Below, in pieces: positions 35,969 to 47,079 of a stretch of 64,000 nucleotides of DNA (its first letter is position 1; the number at the start of each line of letters is the position of its first letter). The position numbers were made by a program, and so were the translations under genes. Under the pieces are notes generated by a model. The model did not search any database, was not told the DNA's origin, and saw only the letters and a program-made list of their open reading frames with translations. The stretch is from Dallia pectoralis (lineage: Eukaryota > Chordata > Actinopteri > Esociformes > Umbridae): NCBI GenBank assembly GCA_029465975.1, contig CM055756.1, positions 9,376,305-9,440,304 on the forward strand, read 5' to 3'.

Positions 35969-37446
35969 GAGCAGTGTCTTTTTTGGTCCATCAAACTCGT
36001 TCACACAAGTCGGACTTGACGAATACGTGTAAAGGATGGCATCAGTGCAAAAACACTCGTACTCCGGAAGAAAAGGAAACGGCAAAGGTTGTCATACTCA
36101 AGTCAGTCCAAAGAGATGCTTATGCAGATGAGTATGCAGCGCTAGAGGAGGACAGAGCCATCTCAAGGACAAGTACAATTTTAGATTTGGATCCTTTCCT
36201 GAGTGACGGTCTCTTGCGGGTCGGCGGACGTCTGAGACATGCATCTATCGATTCAGAGATAAAACATCCGATCATTCTCCCAAGACAAAGTCACATTACA
36301 AAATTACTAGTGAGTCATTGCCACATCAAGGTGGAACACCAAGGGCGACAGTTCACAGAGGGTGCGGTCAGGGCAGCTGGCCTATGGGTTGTTGCCGGAA
36401 AGAGGCTGATAGGTTCGGTTCTGCATCAATGCATCACCTGCCGCAAGTTAAGAGGGAAACTTGAGGTCCAGAAGATGGCCGACCTCCCTGAGGAACGTCT
36501 AAGCACTTCCCCGCCATTCACATACGTGGGTTTGGACGTTTTTGGTCCCTGGAATGTGAGCACTCGACGTACCAGAGGGGGTGTGGCGCAGAACAAGCGA
36601 TGGGCAATACTTTTCACATGCATGAGCACAAGAGCTGTGCATGTGGAAGTTATAGAGTCCATGGATACTGCCGGGTGCATCAACGCCCTACGAAGGTTTT
36701 TTGCTTTGAGAGGGCCCGCAAAGAAGTTGAGATCGGATAGAGGTACGAACTTTGTCGGAGCCTGTGCCGAACTGAGTATGGGACAGGATCATTTGGGCAA
36801 AAATGACCTTCTGGAGTACCTCCATAACAATGGTTGCACATGGGAATTCAACCCCCCACATGCATCACACATGGGGGGCGTCTGGGAACGCATGATCGGC
36901 GTAATTCGTAGGATTCTCGACTCCATGCTGTTACGGACCGAACAGGCTCACTTGACACACGAAGTGCTCTGTACCCTCATGGCTGAGGCATCAGCCATAA
37001 TTAATGCGAGACCATTGGTTCCTGTTTCTTCCGATCCTTCTTCACCGATGCTGCAGACTCCGGCTATGTTGTTAACTCAAAAACCTGGTGTGACTGCTCC
37101 GGCTGGCTTTTTCAACGAGAAGGATCTTCTCAAGGGTCAATGGAGACAGGTGCAGGCACTGGCAAACGAGTTCTGGACACGATGGAGGAGCGAATATCTC
37201 CATACTCTTCAACCAAGGCGCAAATGGCACACAGCGTGTCGAAACCTGGAAGTAGGGGACGTTGTGTTACTCAAACAGACCCAAGCACCTCGCAACGACT
37301 GGCCAATGGGGCTGATCACTTCCACCTTTCCGAGTGGCGATGGGAAAGTACGCAAAATTGAGGTTAAAACGACTTCATTGGGCAAAGTCAAGATGTTCTT
37401 AAGGCCAATTTCTGATGTTGTGTTGCTCTTGCAAAAGGACGGTTAA
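35962..37446 (+). pseudogene. BEL/Pao integrase region
   Basis: A 494-codon open segment. The HHCC zinc domain (HCHIKVEHQG ... CITCRKLRG) is followed by the DDE core: VGLDVFGPW near 36525, RSDRGTNFVGA near 36730 and GGVWERMIG near 36875. A C-terminal DNA-binding region follows (VVLLKQTQAPRNDWPMGLI). This segment alone keeps a full domain; it inserts cDNA into the host genome in active relatives. Confidence 0.85.
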
Positions 37447-37507
37447 GGGACCACAGTTAAGGCACAGTTAAGAGCATAAGTGGCATCTGCGAATGCCAGA
37501 CGGGGAG

Positions 37508-38094
37508 TGTTCTGCCCGCAAGTTTTTTGTTGTCTGGAAAATCTTATTTTAAATGTGTGAAAGCTGCATTGTAGAGCCCTTTAACTCTCTGGTGTAGAGC
37601 TAGTGCTTTCCATTGGGACTCATATGATTACTGCCCTCTGCTGGTCGCAGAACAGTATATATCTTAAAATGAGTACAGGAAACAGGAAGTAGAAGTTTGC
37701 TGAAAGAGAGTTGACATGCTTGCTGGTTTGTTTCTAAAAGTTGTGTTCCTTCAGAAAGCAAAGAATGTAAGTGCTCAGTTAATATGTTTTTGCTTATGTT
37801 ATAATCACATTATGCACATTTCTAAGTTTGTACAGAAAACGAATTCTTTTAACTATTGTAGCTTTGCAGATAACAATAGTTGCATGTTTTCTTGTTGCCA
37901 ATAATAGCTCATTATGTTTTTTGTGTATTCTCTTCTTTAGTTTCACTCCATTTCAGTGATGTCGTGTTTATAATTACTTTGTGCAAGTAATTAAAAGGAG
38001 CAAGTGCGCTCGCTTACCTGGCTCATTGAGAAGAGTTTGGCTGGCTGTTTATTTATGTTAACACGGGAGTATAACACATAAAGAGAACAGTACA
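37508..38094 (+). repeat. BEL/Pao 3' LTR
   Basis: 587 bp, TG...CA, matching the 5' LTR base for base where I compared them, aside from the nested MITE. It is preceded by GACGGGGAG, a polypurine-like tract, and followed by the ACAGA target duplication. Confidence 0.93.
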
Positions 38095-38283
38095 ACAGAT
38101 AATGACGATTCCATATTTCCATTCTTTAGCAGACTTTAGACACCACTCCCAAATGGTATGGAGTAATGAGTGTGCACACACAATAAGTACACGACCTGAT
38201 TACTTCTGAAGAGGTAAAATCCTTTGTTATTGGCATCACTGAACGAAATAGTTTATGCACGGACAATAACTTAAATTACTTAC

Positions 38284-38305
38284 CTCTTGGTGTTTTACTT
38301 TGTGT
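38284..38305 (-). promoter_or_regulatory. lgals3bp: Noncoding first exon of lgals3bp copy 2
   Basis: The minus strand has the donor CACCAAGAG|GTAAGTA at 38284, the same exon end as in copy 1, with a TATA box (GATATATAAGC, 38335-38325) upstream. Expected transcription start is near 38300-38305. The leader intron from here to the acceptor at 29217 would be about 9.1 kb, most of it retrotransposon. The exon start is estimated from TATA spacing. Confidence 0.62.
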
Positions 38306-38324
38306 TGAGTTTTTGTAAAACCAT

Positions 38325-38444
38325 GCTTATATATCCTCATGGGGGGAGGATTGGATTATCTGTATTTCTGTAAAATCACGTGAGTGAGGAGGTAACAACT
38401 TGCTTTTGAAGGCATTAAAGCTCACTCTCAGGAAAACGAAACTG
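38325..38444 (-). promoter_or_regulatory. lgals3bp: TATA box and consensus ISRE of lgals3bp copy 2
   Basis: On the gene strand a TATA box (TATATAAG, 38333-38326) lies about 100 bp downstream of AGTTTCGTTTTCC (plus strand 38431-38443), a perfect match to the ISRE consensus AGTTTCNNTTTCC bound by IRF/ISGF3 factors. The element sits at a standard proximal-promoter distance. Interferon control is inferred from this motif and the known behaviour of mammalian LGALS3BP. Confidence 0.62.
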
Positions 38445-38449
38445 TAGTT

Positions 38450-39388
38450 ATTACTAATTTCATACCTAACCTAGACTTTGAGGTAATTCCTAATTATCCA
38501 ATCACATTGCTCTCGTTTCTAGGATTGTTCTGATTTGTATACAGTTTAAGTAGTAAGTAAACTTACTCTGAAAAGTCATAAAAAACAATATAGAAAAATA
38601 ATGCTCCTTACACAGCATGATACAAATGTAGAACTGTGTGCCAAATACAGGCATTTGTATAACTGTGAAATTATATGCAAGGTGCTATTTCCACTCCACA
38701 GCGTATTATCATATGATGTGTATAGAAGCACTTTATATATTATTCAGGATCTGGATCTTAATATAACATTAATGCAAACATAGTATCTTCAAGTTTTTAA
38801 AAAAAAGATGTGTCCTAAGCCTGGCAGTGTCGTGTAGTAATTATAATTAATAATATTTGTAAATATACACTGATTAGCATAGCCACAGTGAGGAGCTAAG
38901 GAATCTCAAAGTCCTGTTTCAAGTAAAACCACAGTGAGTGACCAAGCTAGAACAAGTGCATCCCAAAAGTGACACGTTTTATTTGACTAAAATCAATCAA
39001 GGCTTATCTAAGACTTTGACATAGAAAAGAAAAATTGCTTAGCCTAAAGCCTAACCTGAAAATGTGTCTCAGTTCTATAACGCAGAGTAGTCCACTTTGG
39101 TTGTTAATGTCTTCAGATATTGTTTTGTATAATTCCCAATTTCCCCAAACCACCAAAAGAAATACTTTAACAAAAGTGTAACAAGATAGATTTTTACTAA
39201 AAAAACACCATTAAACTTCCCCATCAAATCACTTAAAAAAACAACTGAAGTAACACTTCCCAATAAGGTCACATTTGTAAAGGGGTTATAATTAGTAAAG
39301 GGGTTACAAACCATAAGGACAATTTGACAGATTAACAAAGAGTTATCACATTGGGCAAAAGTGCAATAAAGCCAACAAAACAGTAATG
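38450..39388. other. Intergenic AT-rich DNA
   Basis: No gene is recognised. The minus-strand ORF at 39075-39392 is hydrophobic and AT-driven and begins inside the orphan exon; I treat it as noise. Confidence 0.4.
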
Positions 39389-39670
39389 TCAATTGGCCAA
39401 TTTCGAGGGAGCGTCACATGTGATGTAGATTGCTGAAGCATCATCTGGGTTTTGCGTGGTTGTGTTGAGACACAGGGTTTTTGTCGTGTCCAGCTCCAGC
39501 CAACCCATATGGTAGGGCAAGCGATACCTTGGTTTCTGTCCAGTGAGAGCATTCCCTTCTACGCATGTAGATTCTGGCATGTAGTCCTGGTTGTGTGAGC
39601 AGTTGAACAAGACGTTGTACAGTTTGACAATATGTACTTCATAGATCATGATGCAGCCTGACTGGAGTTC
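39389..39670 (-). pseudogene. Orphan terminal-exon-like ORF, function unknown
   Basis: I do not recognise this protein. The minus strand has a plausible acceptor (CATTGTAG|GAACTCCAG), then an open frame of 93 codons to a TGA. It reads ELQSGCIMIYEVHIVKLYNV, then several cysteines and N-glycosylation-type sites (NCS, NTT), ending APSKLAN. Its balanced composition contrasts with the AT-rich surroundings, suggesting a real or former extracellular-type coding exon. No matching upstream exon was found between here and cant1, so it is either the last exon of an unseen gene or a gene remnant. Confidence 0.35.
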
Positions 39671-40715
39671 CTACAATGATCCGACATCACAGTGTAAATT
39701 TACACTACAAGAAACTAGGAGGGGAGGAAAACAAAATATGACATTGCCCATATTTTTACCTCAAGTTATTATTCATTGATAAATTAAGTTCCACATGCTA
39801 ACAAATTAAACCCAATACTGTTAATCATCGTGCGATTACTTTAAAAACAGAATATTTATTATTTTCATTTCTAGCCTTTTCTAGTCCTGGCAGAGCACCA
39901 ATTACATCGGAAAAGTGACAAAACCACTAAATGTTACAACCATTGCCCTGTCACAAATCCGGGGTTTTCTTATAAAAGCTTTTGTAAGCTCAACTGGTGG
40001 TAAATATTGTCTTGATGTTTGGCAGGCACCTACTAATTACTGCACTTTATGACATAACTGTTCATAAATAGCTTACAACGGACCTACACATTCCTTAAAA
40101 TCCAACGTGGTAAAAATATAAACCCTTTCCAAATGTTACCTTACATTAAATAGTAAGGTAAAGCCAAACCATCAATCATTTTCAAGTAGGTTGACATTTT
40201 CTGGAGTACGAAGTATGATTTAATACAGAAAAATGTAAGGAAACATGTTCTGCATTAGGGAAAAGCAACATTATTTCCAGGATGTACAACATGTGCGTTT
40301 CATTAACAAAATCACAGTTTCAGATTAGTTCATCATTTGTACATTCATTCTTAAAGGTCCACAGTATATTCGAGGACAGCCATTGGCCCAGGTGGAAAAT
40401 GAATTTGAGCAATTTTGTTAAGGTAGTAGCCAATGTCTATTGTCTCAGTCCTAAAACAATTTAGGTTTAGAGTTTAGGATAATCAGGACACACAAACCAA
40501 CACATTTCATTGGAAAGTTTTGAAACCGTAAATGAAAACCAACATTTCTTCATGGAATACAGTGTAGCCCCTGTTTGTTTAAGTCCGGTCTAGTGAGCAC
40601 CAACCTGCACAAATTCAACAAACAAACGCCAAGTCACTGACTTTTGAGTGAATGAAATGTCAACAGCTATATACCCAACATAAAAACTTTACAAACTCAG
40701 AAGGCATGTGCTCCT
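39671..40715. other. cant1 3' flank and 3' UTR
   Basis: No coding exon was found. The right part should hold the 3' UTR of the minus-strand cant1 gene. Confidence 0.4.
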
Positions 40716-40771
40716 CACGAGCTCCTTTTCACGAGCTCCTTTTCACGAGCTCCTTTTCACGAGCTCCTTTG
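40716..40771. repeat. Four 14-bp tandem repeats in the cant1 3' UTR
   Basis: Four perfect or near-perfect copies of CACGAGCTCCTTTT begin six bases past the cant1 stop codon (40777-40779, read on the minus strand). In the transcript they read as AAAAGGAGCTCGTG repeats. Confidence 0.93.
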
Positions 40772-40776
40772 TTCGC

Positions 40777-43253
40777 TTAAATGAACTCCACACCCTCATA
40801 CTTCACATCTCCTATCTTGGTTTCCGGTAACAGGATCCGTCCGTCCAGTGTAAAGGCCATTATGTACGAGGCGATTTTCCCAGCGTCCTCCTCCGACTTC
40901 AGCGCCACAATGATTTGATCGTCCGTGTTCGGGACGAACTTGAACGACGAGAAGCCGTGCGTTGGGTTGAACGGGCCAACGTGGCTCACCGTGATGTCCT
41001 CAAAGTCTGCCGAGCAGCTGAGGGCCAGGTTGGTGGCTCGTTGCTCGTCGGCCGTCTCATCGTAGTGCTCCTTGCTAGCGCGCCGTGGGAGGAAAAACCA
41101 CCGCTGCAGAGTGTCACTCCAGGCGGCCGACTCGTGAATCAGGTAACCTGGGAAGGGAACGCCAAACAATAAGGAACATCGCAAAGAACGCGGACAGCCA
41201 GCCTGGTACGGCGGACACGACAGAGTTAGCGTTCGCAGGTAAAATAGAGCATAGATAGCATTAGCGCGATCAAGATCGTCAGTTAGCGCTAGCATGGTTA
41301 GCCCACCTGGAGGTTTGATCCCGGCTGCGGACCTCAGGTAGTTATAGTAAGGGACCCAGTTCTGGTGGTGCACGTCTCCCTGCTGGCCCACCACCTTCAC
41401 CCACTCTGGATTGTTGTTGATCACATCCCCTGTGGTCGTGGTCCACTCCTTCCCCAGGCTTCCCACATAAAGCTGCTCGTCTTTCACTGCTAGCCACTCC
41501 GCCTTAAAACCTGACGAGGGGGGGAAGAGGGAAAAGATTTAGTTCCCCAAATACTGTGTAGATTTTTAAAACACACTGGACGTACCTGGAACGAAGGTAG
41601 GCCATGTTCACACTAGAACATATCTGAATTGGGCTCTGTAGTTGCAGTTCGCCCTTCCACTAATCTCCACCAAATAGTTGCAAATAGAAATGCAACCACT
41701 TACGATTGAAAACAAGATTGCAGTTTCGCTTGGATGAGAAACTAATGCAATTCCAAAATGGCTGCTGAATACATAGACACTTATCGAGATCAGAGTGGAT
41801 TAAACAGGAGTATGCTGAAAGCCCCTTTCGCCACTTGCATCGTGGGGAACGATTAAAAACATGTTTACCTCATGCATGCTAGTCTAACGGCTTTGTAAAG
41901 GCTGTGAAACACAATGTTTTCTTCTTTTAAAAATAAGCTGTGCTTCTCCATACACAACCGGTGTAAAAACATGTCAGAACATTTGGAAATTGAGGATAGA
42001 ACAGTAAACACTGAAAAGAACACGGAGCACCCTGACACAGCGTTTCACTGCAGACTCCTTTAGTCAAAGATACCAGGGACATTTACCGAGGTGTTTTCTT
42101 AAAAATACTCAGTAATGCAGAACCGCTACCAACTATGGAACACATTCAGAACCAGTATCCCGGATAACAACAAATAGGATTCATTGCTCTTTTATGAGCA
42201 GCTTCTGGAGAGTCATACGGACGTAACTCAGCACAACACCGGTCTGTAGAAATCACATTAGCAAATAGAAAGTTAACAAAGCAAGAGCAGAATGAAGAAA
42301 ACATGGGTAATTAATCACAGTACATGTATCCCTCACAAATATAGCGAACAGACTTACAAACAAACGCGCTAAAATTTTTCGAGAGGCCTTCTTATTTGCC
42401 ACGAACAAATGTGTCACTCAATGAGTTTCTATTGACCATGAGACAATTAGCAGTAGGCTTAACTTCAAATAATGAATCTCTATAAAATGATTGTTTATGT
42501 AACAAATGAATAATCTATGACCATGTCACAGGAACTCAAAAATGTCAGCGTACTTTTGATGATAAATCTGGGTTTGGTGCGTCGATTCTGAATTCGGCCA
42601 TACTGACCTTTAGAGACGGAGCCGTCCCCATCAGGCAGGATGACCCAGGGCACCGCCCGGTTGCCGTCGATCTGGTAGACCACACCCGTGCGGTCGTCCA
42701 CGCTGTACAGCTTTCCGTTGAACACCACTAGCTCCGAGAGCTCCATGCCTCGTCCTTTCTCGGCCAGGTGGCTTTCCAGCACCACCCTGTCCGCGTCCCA
42801 CTCCACGGCCACCTTGTCGCCGCTCTCCGAAACCAGCAGGTGGCCCCGACGCAGGTAGCTGAACCACGTCAGTTTCTTGCCGCTGAGCGAATCCGTGTCC
42901 AGGTCGGCGATGACGCCAATGCGGTAGCGCGTGCCCTGCGGGGTCCGTTCGGCCGGACTGAGCGGGTAAGTGTCGTTGTAGCGGTTGGCCACCTCGTCGA
43001 CGGGCTTCCCCGTGTGGCCGGACTTCACGCCGAGGGAGGCCTGGGAGCGCAGTCCGGGGTTTAAGTAGACAAACAGGAGGACCAGGGCCAGGGCCAGGGC
43101 GACGGCCACAATGGGCTTCCACTTAAGGCGGAATCGGGGATCTGTGGTGTTACCCATGGAGGCCAGCATGGGAAGTCCTCCGACTGAAATACGCAGCGGG
43201 TTCACTGACTGATCATTTTGATCCAGCTTCGAGTACCCCGGGGAAACAGGCAT
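40777..43253 (-). CDS. cant1: Calcium-activated nucleotidase 1 (apyrase)
   Basis: Golgi/ER type II membrane enzyme that hydrolyses UDP and other nucleoside diphosphates in a calcium-dependent manner, supporting glycosylation and proteoglycan synthesis. Three minus-strand coding exons: 43253-42608, 41510-41307 and 41147-40777. Phases are 1 and 1, and 1221 nt gives 406 aa (human 401). The N-terminus has the conserved LRISVGGLPMLASM block, then one membrane anchor (IVAVALALALVLLFVYL). The catalytic propeller follows: YNDTYPLSP, IADLDTDS, GDKVAVEWD, AEKGRGMELSELVVFNGKLY, GKEWTTTTGDV and HGFSSFKF, ending KYEGVEFI. The start ATG lies 23 bases inside an exon with a good acceptor (TCTCTCTCCAG at 43277), so the 5' UTR is also spliced. 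All junctions are canonical and no damage is seen. Direct linkage to lgals3bp is as in human. Confidence 0.96.
41511..42607 (-). other. cant1: cant1 intron between first and second coding exons
   Basis: 1,097 bp with GT at 42607-42606 and AG at 41512-41511 on the minus strand. No additional exon or recognisable repeat was found. Confidence 0.8.
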
Positions 43254-43276
43254 GGGGGAAGGTGCTGGGGAGGCAC

Positions 43277-45290
43277 CTGGAGAGAGAAAAGACAGTTCCA
43301 GTGAAAAAACGGTCTGACTTGAGGGACAGGTTCAATTCCTCAGCTGTAATGAGAAGCCGCAGAACGGCACCTTCGGCAAACCTGCCTGACTGGGCTCTAA
43401 ATCTCACCACTCACTTACTAGCACTATTATACGATTATAATCATATCCTGTAGGCTGGAAATGTGTTGCGCAATGTGCTTCCCAACTCTCATGTTTCACC
43501 CAATCAACATCCTTCTCTTATGTGAATGACATATAGTCCCTCGAGAATCTGTAATCGAGAATCTTTACATCAGAACTCTTGCACAGGCGTATCTATACGC
43601 GTGCCGTCAGTGAAATCACATCAAATGAAGAACATTCATAAAAACATTAAGAAATAAAAGTATACAAGCCACCCATGACTTATATTCAGACCCAACATGA
43701 CTATAAAATGCTAAACACCATCAAAAGTAAATAGATTTGCTCACATGTTCACCCAAAGACGGCCTAATTCACCCACTCCTCCACCTAGAGATCGCCGCCG
43801 GTTCGATAGCCGGTGCTCAACGGGACAATTCCCAACCAGAAATGAGCAATCCACACGTCGGCGCAGAAGTGATAAGGCTACAGGAAAGACCAGAAAAGGC
43901 TGGCCACAGATGCACAGCGTGTATGTGTCGATGTGGAGCCTGGGAGTGGCTCCACATTCAGCAACAGGATAAACGAACAAGTGTGTGTGAACAGGAAAAG
44001 CAGGAAAGATTGCATAGTTGCATCCAGAAGCCTCAGGACTAACCTCTGTTAGGTGTTCAATAACTAGCCTTGTTTAAGTCGAATTTGGCTAAACGACCAA
44101 CTGGTCAACGGATCGCATGATCTAAAAGACCTGAATGTCATGTGTTGACAAGCTACTAAACGACACACACATATAAAACGCATCACAAAACATATTCAAA
44201 GACTTTGACCGTTTAAGCTACTAAGCTTAGATAAGGAAAGGGCTCACAAACAAGGACATAAACGAAGCGCAAACGTTGATGTGGAATAAGACATAAATCA
44301 TTTAAAACTATTTCAGGTCATGAACCTGGGTGTCCAACACTTTACGTGTCGAGTTGACTTTTCATTTTAGTTCAGTGGGAGTGATTCTTTCTGAAACTGT
44401 GACAAAGATTATTATTAGTTATTTTTCCAATAGGCGATATTGTCAGACATCACATAAATATCCAAGCTCCAAAGTGAACTCAATGACTTATGAGCCAATT
44501 TCAAAGCATCATCCGCAAATGTTTGTCTAGATGAGTAAAAGTGTTTTCGCTTGAGCTAAAGTAGTTAAATTTCAAGGTGATTTCCTGAAGCGCACTCACG
44601 TGGAGAGTTGCACGTGGAGAGTTGCAGGTGCCTGCAATATGAAAATCATTCATTTAGCGAGTTTGAATCGTGAAAAGGCTATGGGTCAAGGTCATGGGTC
44701 ATCCAACAATTACCCTCAACACGCATCAAAAAGCACCAAGGCATGACTTTTCTGAATTTGAAAATTAGTCTTTTGTACTTTTATTTATCCAGGGAGACAC
44801 ATCCAGACAGAGGTCTCATGTGCCCTATGAACTCACAAATAACAATTAAGGACAAATAGAAACAATTAACAGATACAATGACTGAATATTAATAATTGAC
44901 AGAACATTAACTAAAACAAAGACAATTCGCACTATAAAAATCTAAACTAACCAAATTTTAAAAATTTGGTTAGTTTAGATTTAGCACTGTCAATCCAAAT
45001 TCCAAGGTATTTGTATGAGGGAGCCATTCTATTATATAGAACCATCCAAAGAGTGAAGCTTTACATCCGGTGAAATCAACTGACTTAATCAAATGATCTG
45101 TAATATTAAAGGTGAAATATAATAAATCAATTTCCACTTTTTAATGACAATGCCAATAATTTCTAGAGTTCCAGGCTGTTTCCTAAATTCCAATTGTAAG
45201 CAAGGTAAAAGGCAGTATTGAATTAAAAATATATCCTAAACATGCTCTCACAAATGCTCTCACCAACTGGGGGCCAAGAAAAGGCTTGGA
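43277..45290. other. cant1 5' intron region
   Basis: Upstream of the first coding exon of cant1, within the presumed 5' UTR intron. No coding exon is seen. The plus-strand ORFs at 43737-44042 are not supported by domains. A candidate tiny noncoding exon lies at 44600-44631 and a perfect hairpin at 44938-44982. Confidence 0.35.
44938..44982. repeat. Perfect 21-bp inverted repeat with 3-nt loop
   Basis: Left arm 44938-44958 (AAATCTAAACTAACCAAATTT) has an exact reverse complement at 44962-44982, separated by TAA. The loop is too small for a microRNA precursor. It may be the centre of a foldback element. Confidence 0.93.
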
Positions 45291-45291
45291 G

Positions 45292-45750
45292 TCAATTCGA
45301 AGAACGATGCATCCGGTAACCAGGGCATGATCTGGCTAAAGCCAGCAGAAATTCAGCTCTCTTCCTGCCCAAAGGCAGTTTCGTTTCTAGACCTCTAGCT
45401 AGGCCAGCACGGCAATACAGAAATACATTGGACACACTCAGCTTTGTTACACCCAGAGTCACAGACCTGTATGTGCTCTCGATAGCAAACTCATGATCAA
45501 CTAGACAAAACAAAGTGACAGGAAATTTGCACAATCGGTTGCCGGTGACACAATTAAAACGAATAATAGTTGTCGTGGTAACGAGTTACCCTTTCGTCTT
45601 CTCCTTCCAGAATGTGAGCTGGCCGTCATCTTAATTGAGCCTCCACACCAAAGGACCATCTACCCCCTTCGTTTCCCCTATATATCCCGGTAGTTTGATT
45701 CCCATGTAGTATATATACACGGGCTGAGCCGGAGACTCCATGGATTTATC
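45292..45750 (-). pseudogene. Decayed ORF-like segment, possibly retroelement-derived
   Basis: One minus-strand frame stays open over about 450 bp apart from two stops. It reads MESPAQPVYIYYMGIKLPG, KGVDGPLVWRLN, stop, DDGQLTFWKEKTKG, stop, then about 100 codons including LETKLPLGRKRAEFLLALAR. I cannot assign a family. The persistence of one frame and the GC-richer composition suggest an old coding segment, but chance is not excluded. Confidence 0.25.
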
Positions 45751-47079
45751 TGCCTTGTAACTGTGACTAAGGGTATAAATAACTGCTGTGAACTTTAACA
45801 AGACTAGAGGATTACCATTGATTAACCAAGTCCAAAGGGGCAAAACAAGCAGGCAACTGACAGGTATTCTACACAACATAATAAGCTTAGGGACATACAT
45901 TATAAAATTAGCAGGAACATGCTATACAACGCAATATGTCCAACCCGTTATGGACATTGACAAATCATTATTCTGAGATAAAGATAAACAAATGTAAGAA
46001 TTTGTTTAGGGTACATAGAATTAAATTATTACAATTAGGTTAATGTAACAAAAAAAACCTGTATGCATGCGAACATTACAAAAGAACACAAACATAATCA
46101 TTGCAGGCCGATATGATGGACCATTACAGAGTGACACTTTCAAATAGAGGTACCTACTTCAATGTGTGGGTGTGATCAAGCTAGCATAGTTGAGATAACG
46201 CACTAAGAATATCATCAACCATAAGATATATATTTTTTTTCAATCCGAAAATTCTTAGCTTAAATGTTTAAACTTCATTCCAAGACACAACCATAACCCC
46301 GAAGCACACAGCTGAACCGTATGTGAGGCCCAACCAAAACACAAAGGCGCTTCTACAAAGTATAAAAGGCTGAAAACAGTTTTTACTTTACTGGCACCAA
46401 CTTCTAAAAAAACGTCCATTGATATGATATGAATGTATCCAGTGCCATTTAAACTGTGAATTCCACATGAGCATTTCTGAAACAAGTAAAAACTGGGCGC
46501 CTACATCGTAAAAACTAGCATGCTAGCAATTCTCAGAAAATGTGTAGAAACGAGCACCACCACCATTTAGAAAAGCCTACAATGAAGGGTGTCAGATTCA
46601 ACATGGATGTACTGAAATATTGTGTCTGAAAGGAACCTTGTTGAGACAAGTTGGCTCTCTGGAGCAAGGACAACCATATCCAGTCACTGTGAGTATGATA
46701 GAACTGAATGGAAACTAAGATTGCTGCAAAAGACGACTTTATACATTTTCAGATCAGAACTCTGGCTCAATCAACCAATTATGTCATTTGATGAAATCCC
46801 AAGCCAAACTGCTATGGTGAACAAATGTGTCTAAAAGACTCCATATTATGTGGAGACTGAAGAAACACCCCAGATAGTGTTTAGTGACAACGTTGCATTA
46901 TAAAAGGAAGGTTGTAGAATAAACTTGTTTTATGAAAATATATTTAACTATTTGTTCTCCTCTGTAACCAAACCCAGTCAGTTGTAGTCCCAATGGATTG
47001 GTTCTTCCGCTGGTGAAAGAAGGCAACAAGAATGATCCGGAATGTTTTAGTCTTTTTTTAATACATGGTCGATTAACAG

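Larger units (their letters stand above)
30120..38094 (+). mobile_element. BEL/Pao LTR retrotransposon in the leader intron of lgals3bp copy 2
   Basis: The insertion is bounded by 5-bp target-site duplications ACAGA (30115-30119 and 38095-38099). The LTRs begin TGTTCTGCCC and end GAACAGTACA. The internal region has, in order, gag, zinc knuckles, aspartic protease, reverse transcriptase, RNase H and integrase, the BEL/Pao order. Gag resembles the DUF1759 type and the protease region the DUF1758 type. The two LTRs are identical by eye, aside from a MITE inserted in the left one, implying a young insertion, yet the coding region is split over at least six frame changes. It is oriented antisense to the host gene. 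Confidence 0.93.

Noticed and set aside
42631..43122. A 163-aa Gly/Arg/Pro-rich ORF
   Set aside because: It is a shadow frame of the first coding exon of cant1.
44938..44982. A microRNA precursor
   Set aside because: The 3-nt loop and 21-bp stem are too short for Drosha/Dicer processing, and the arms are low-complexity AT-rich sequence.
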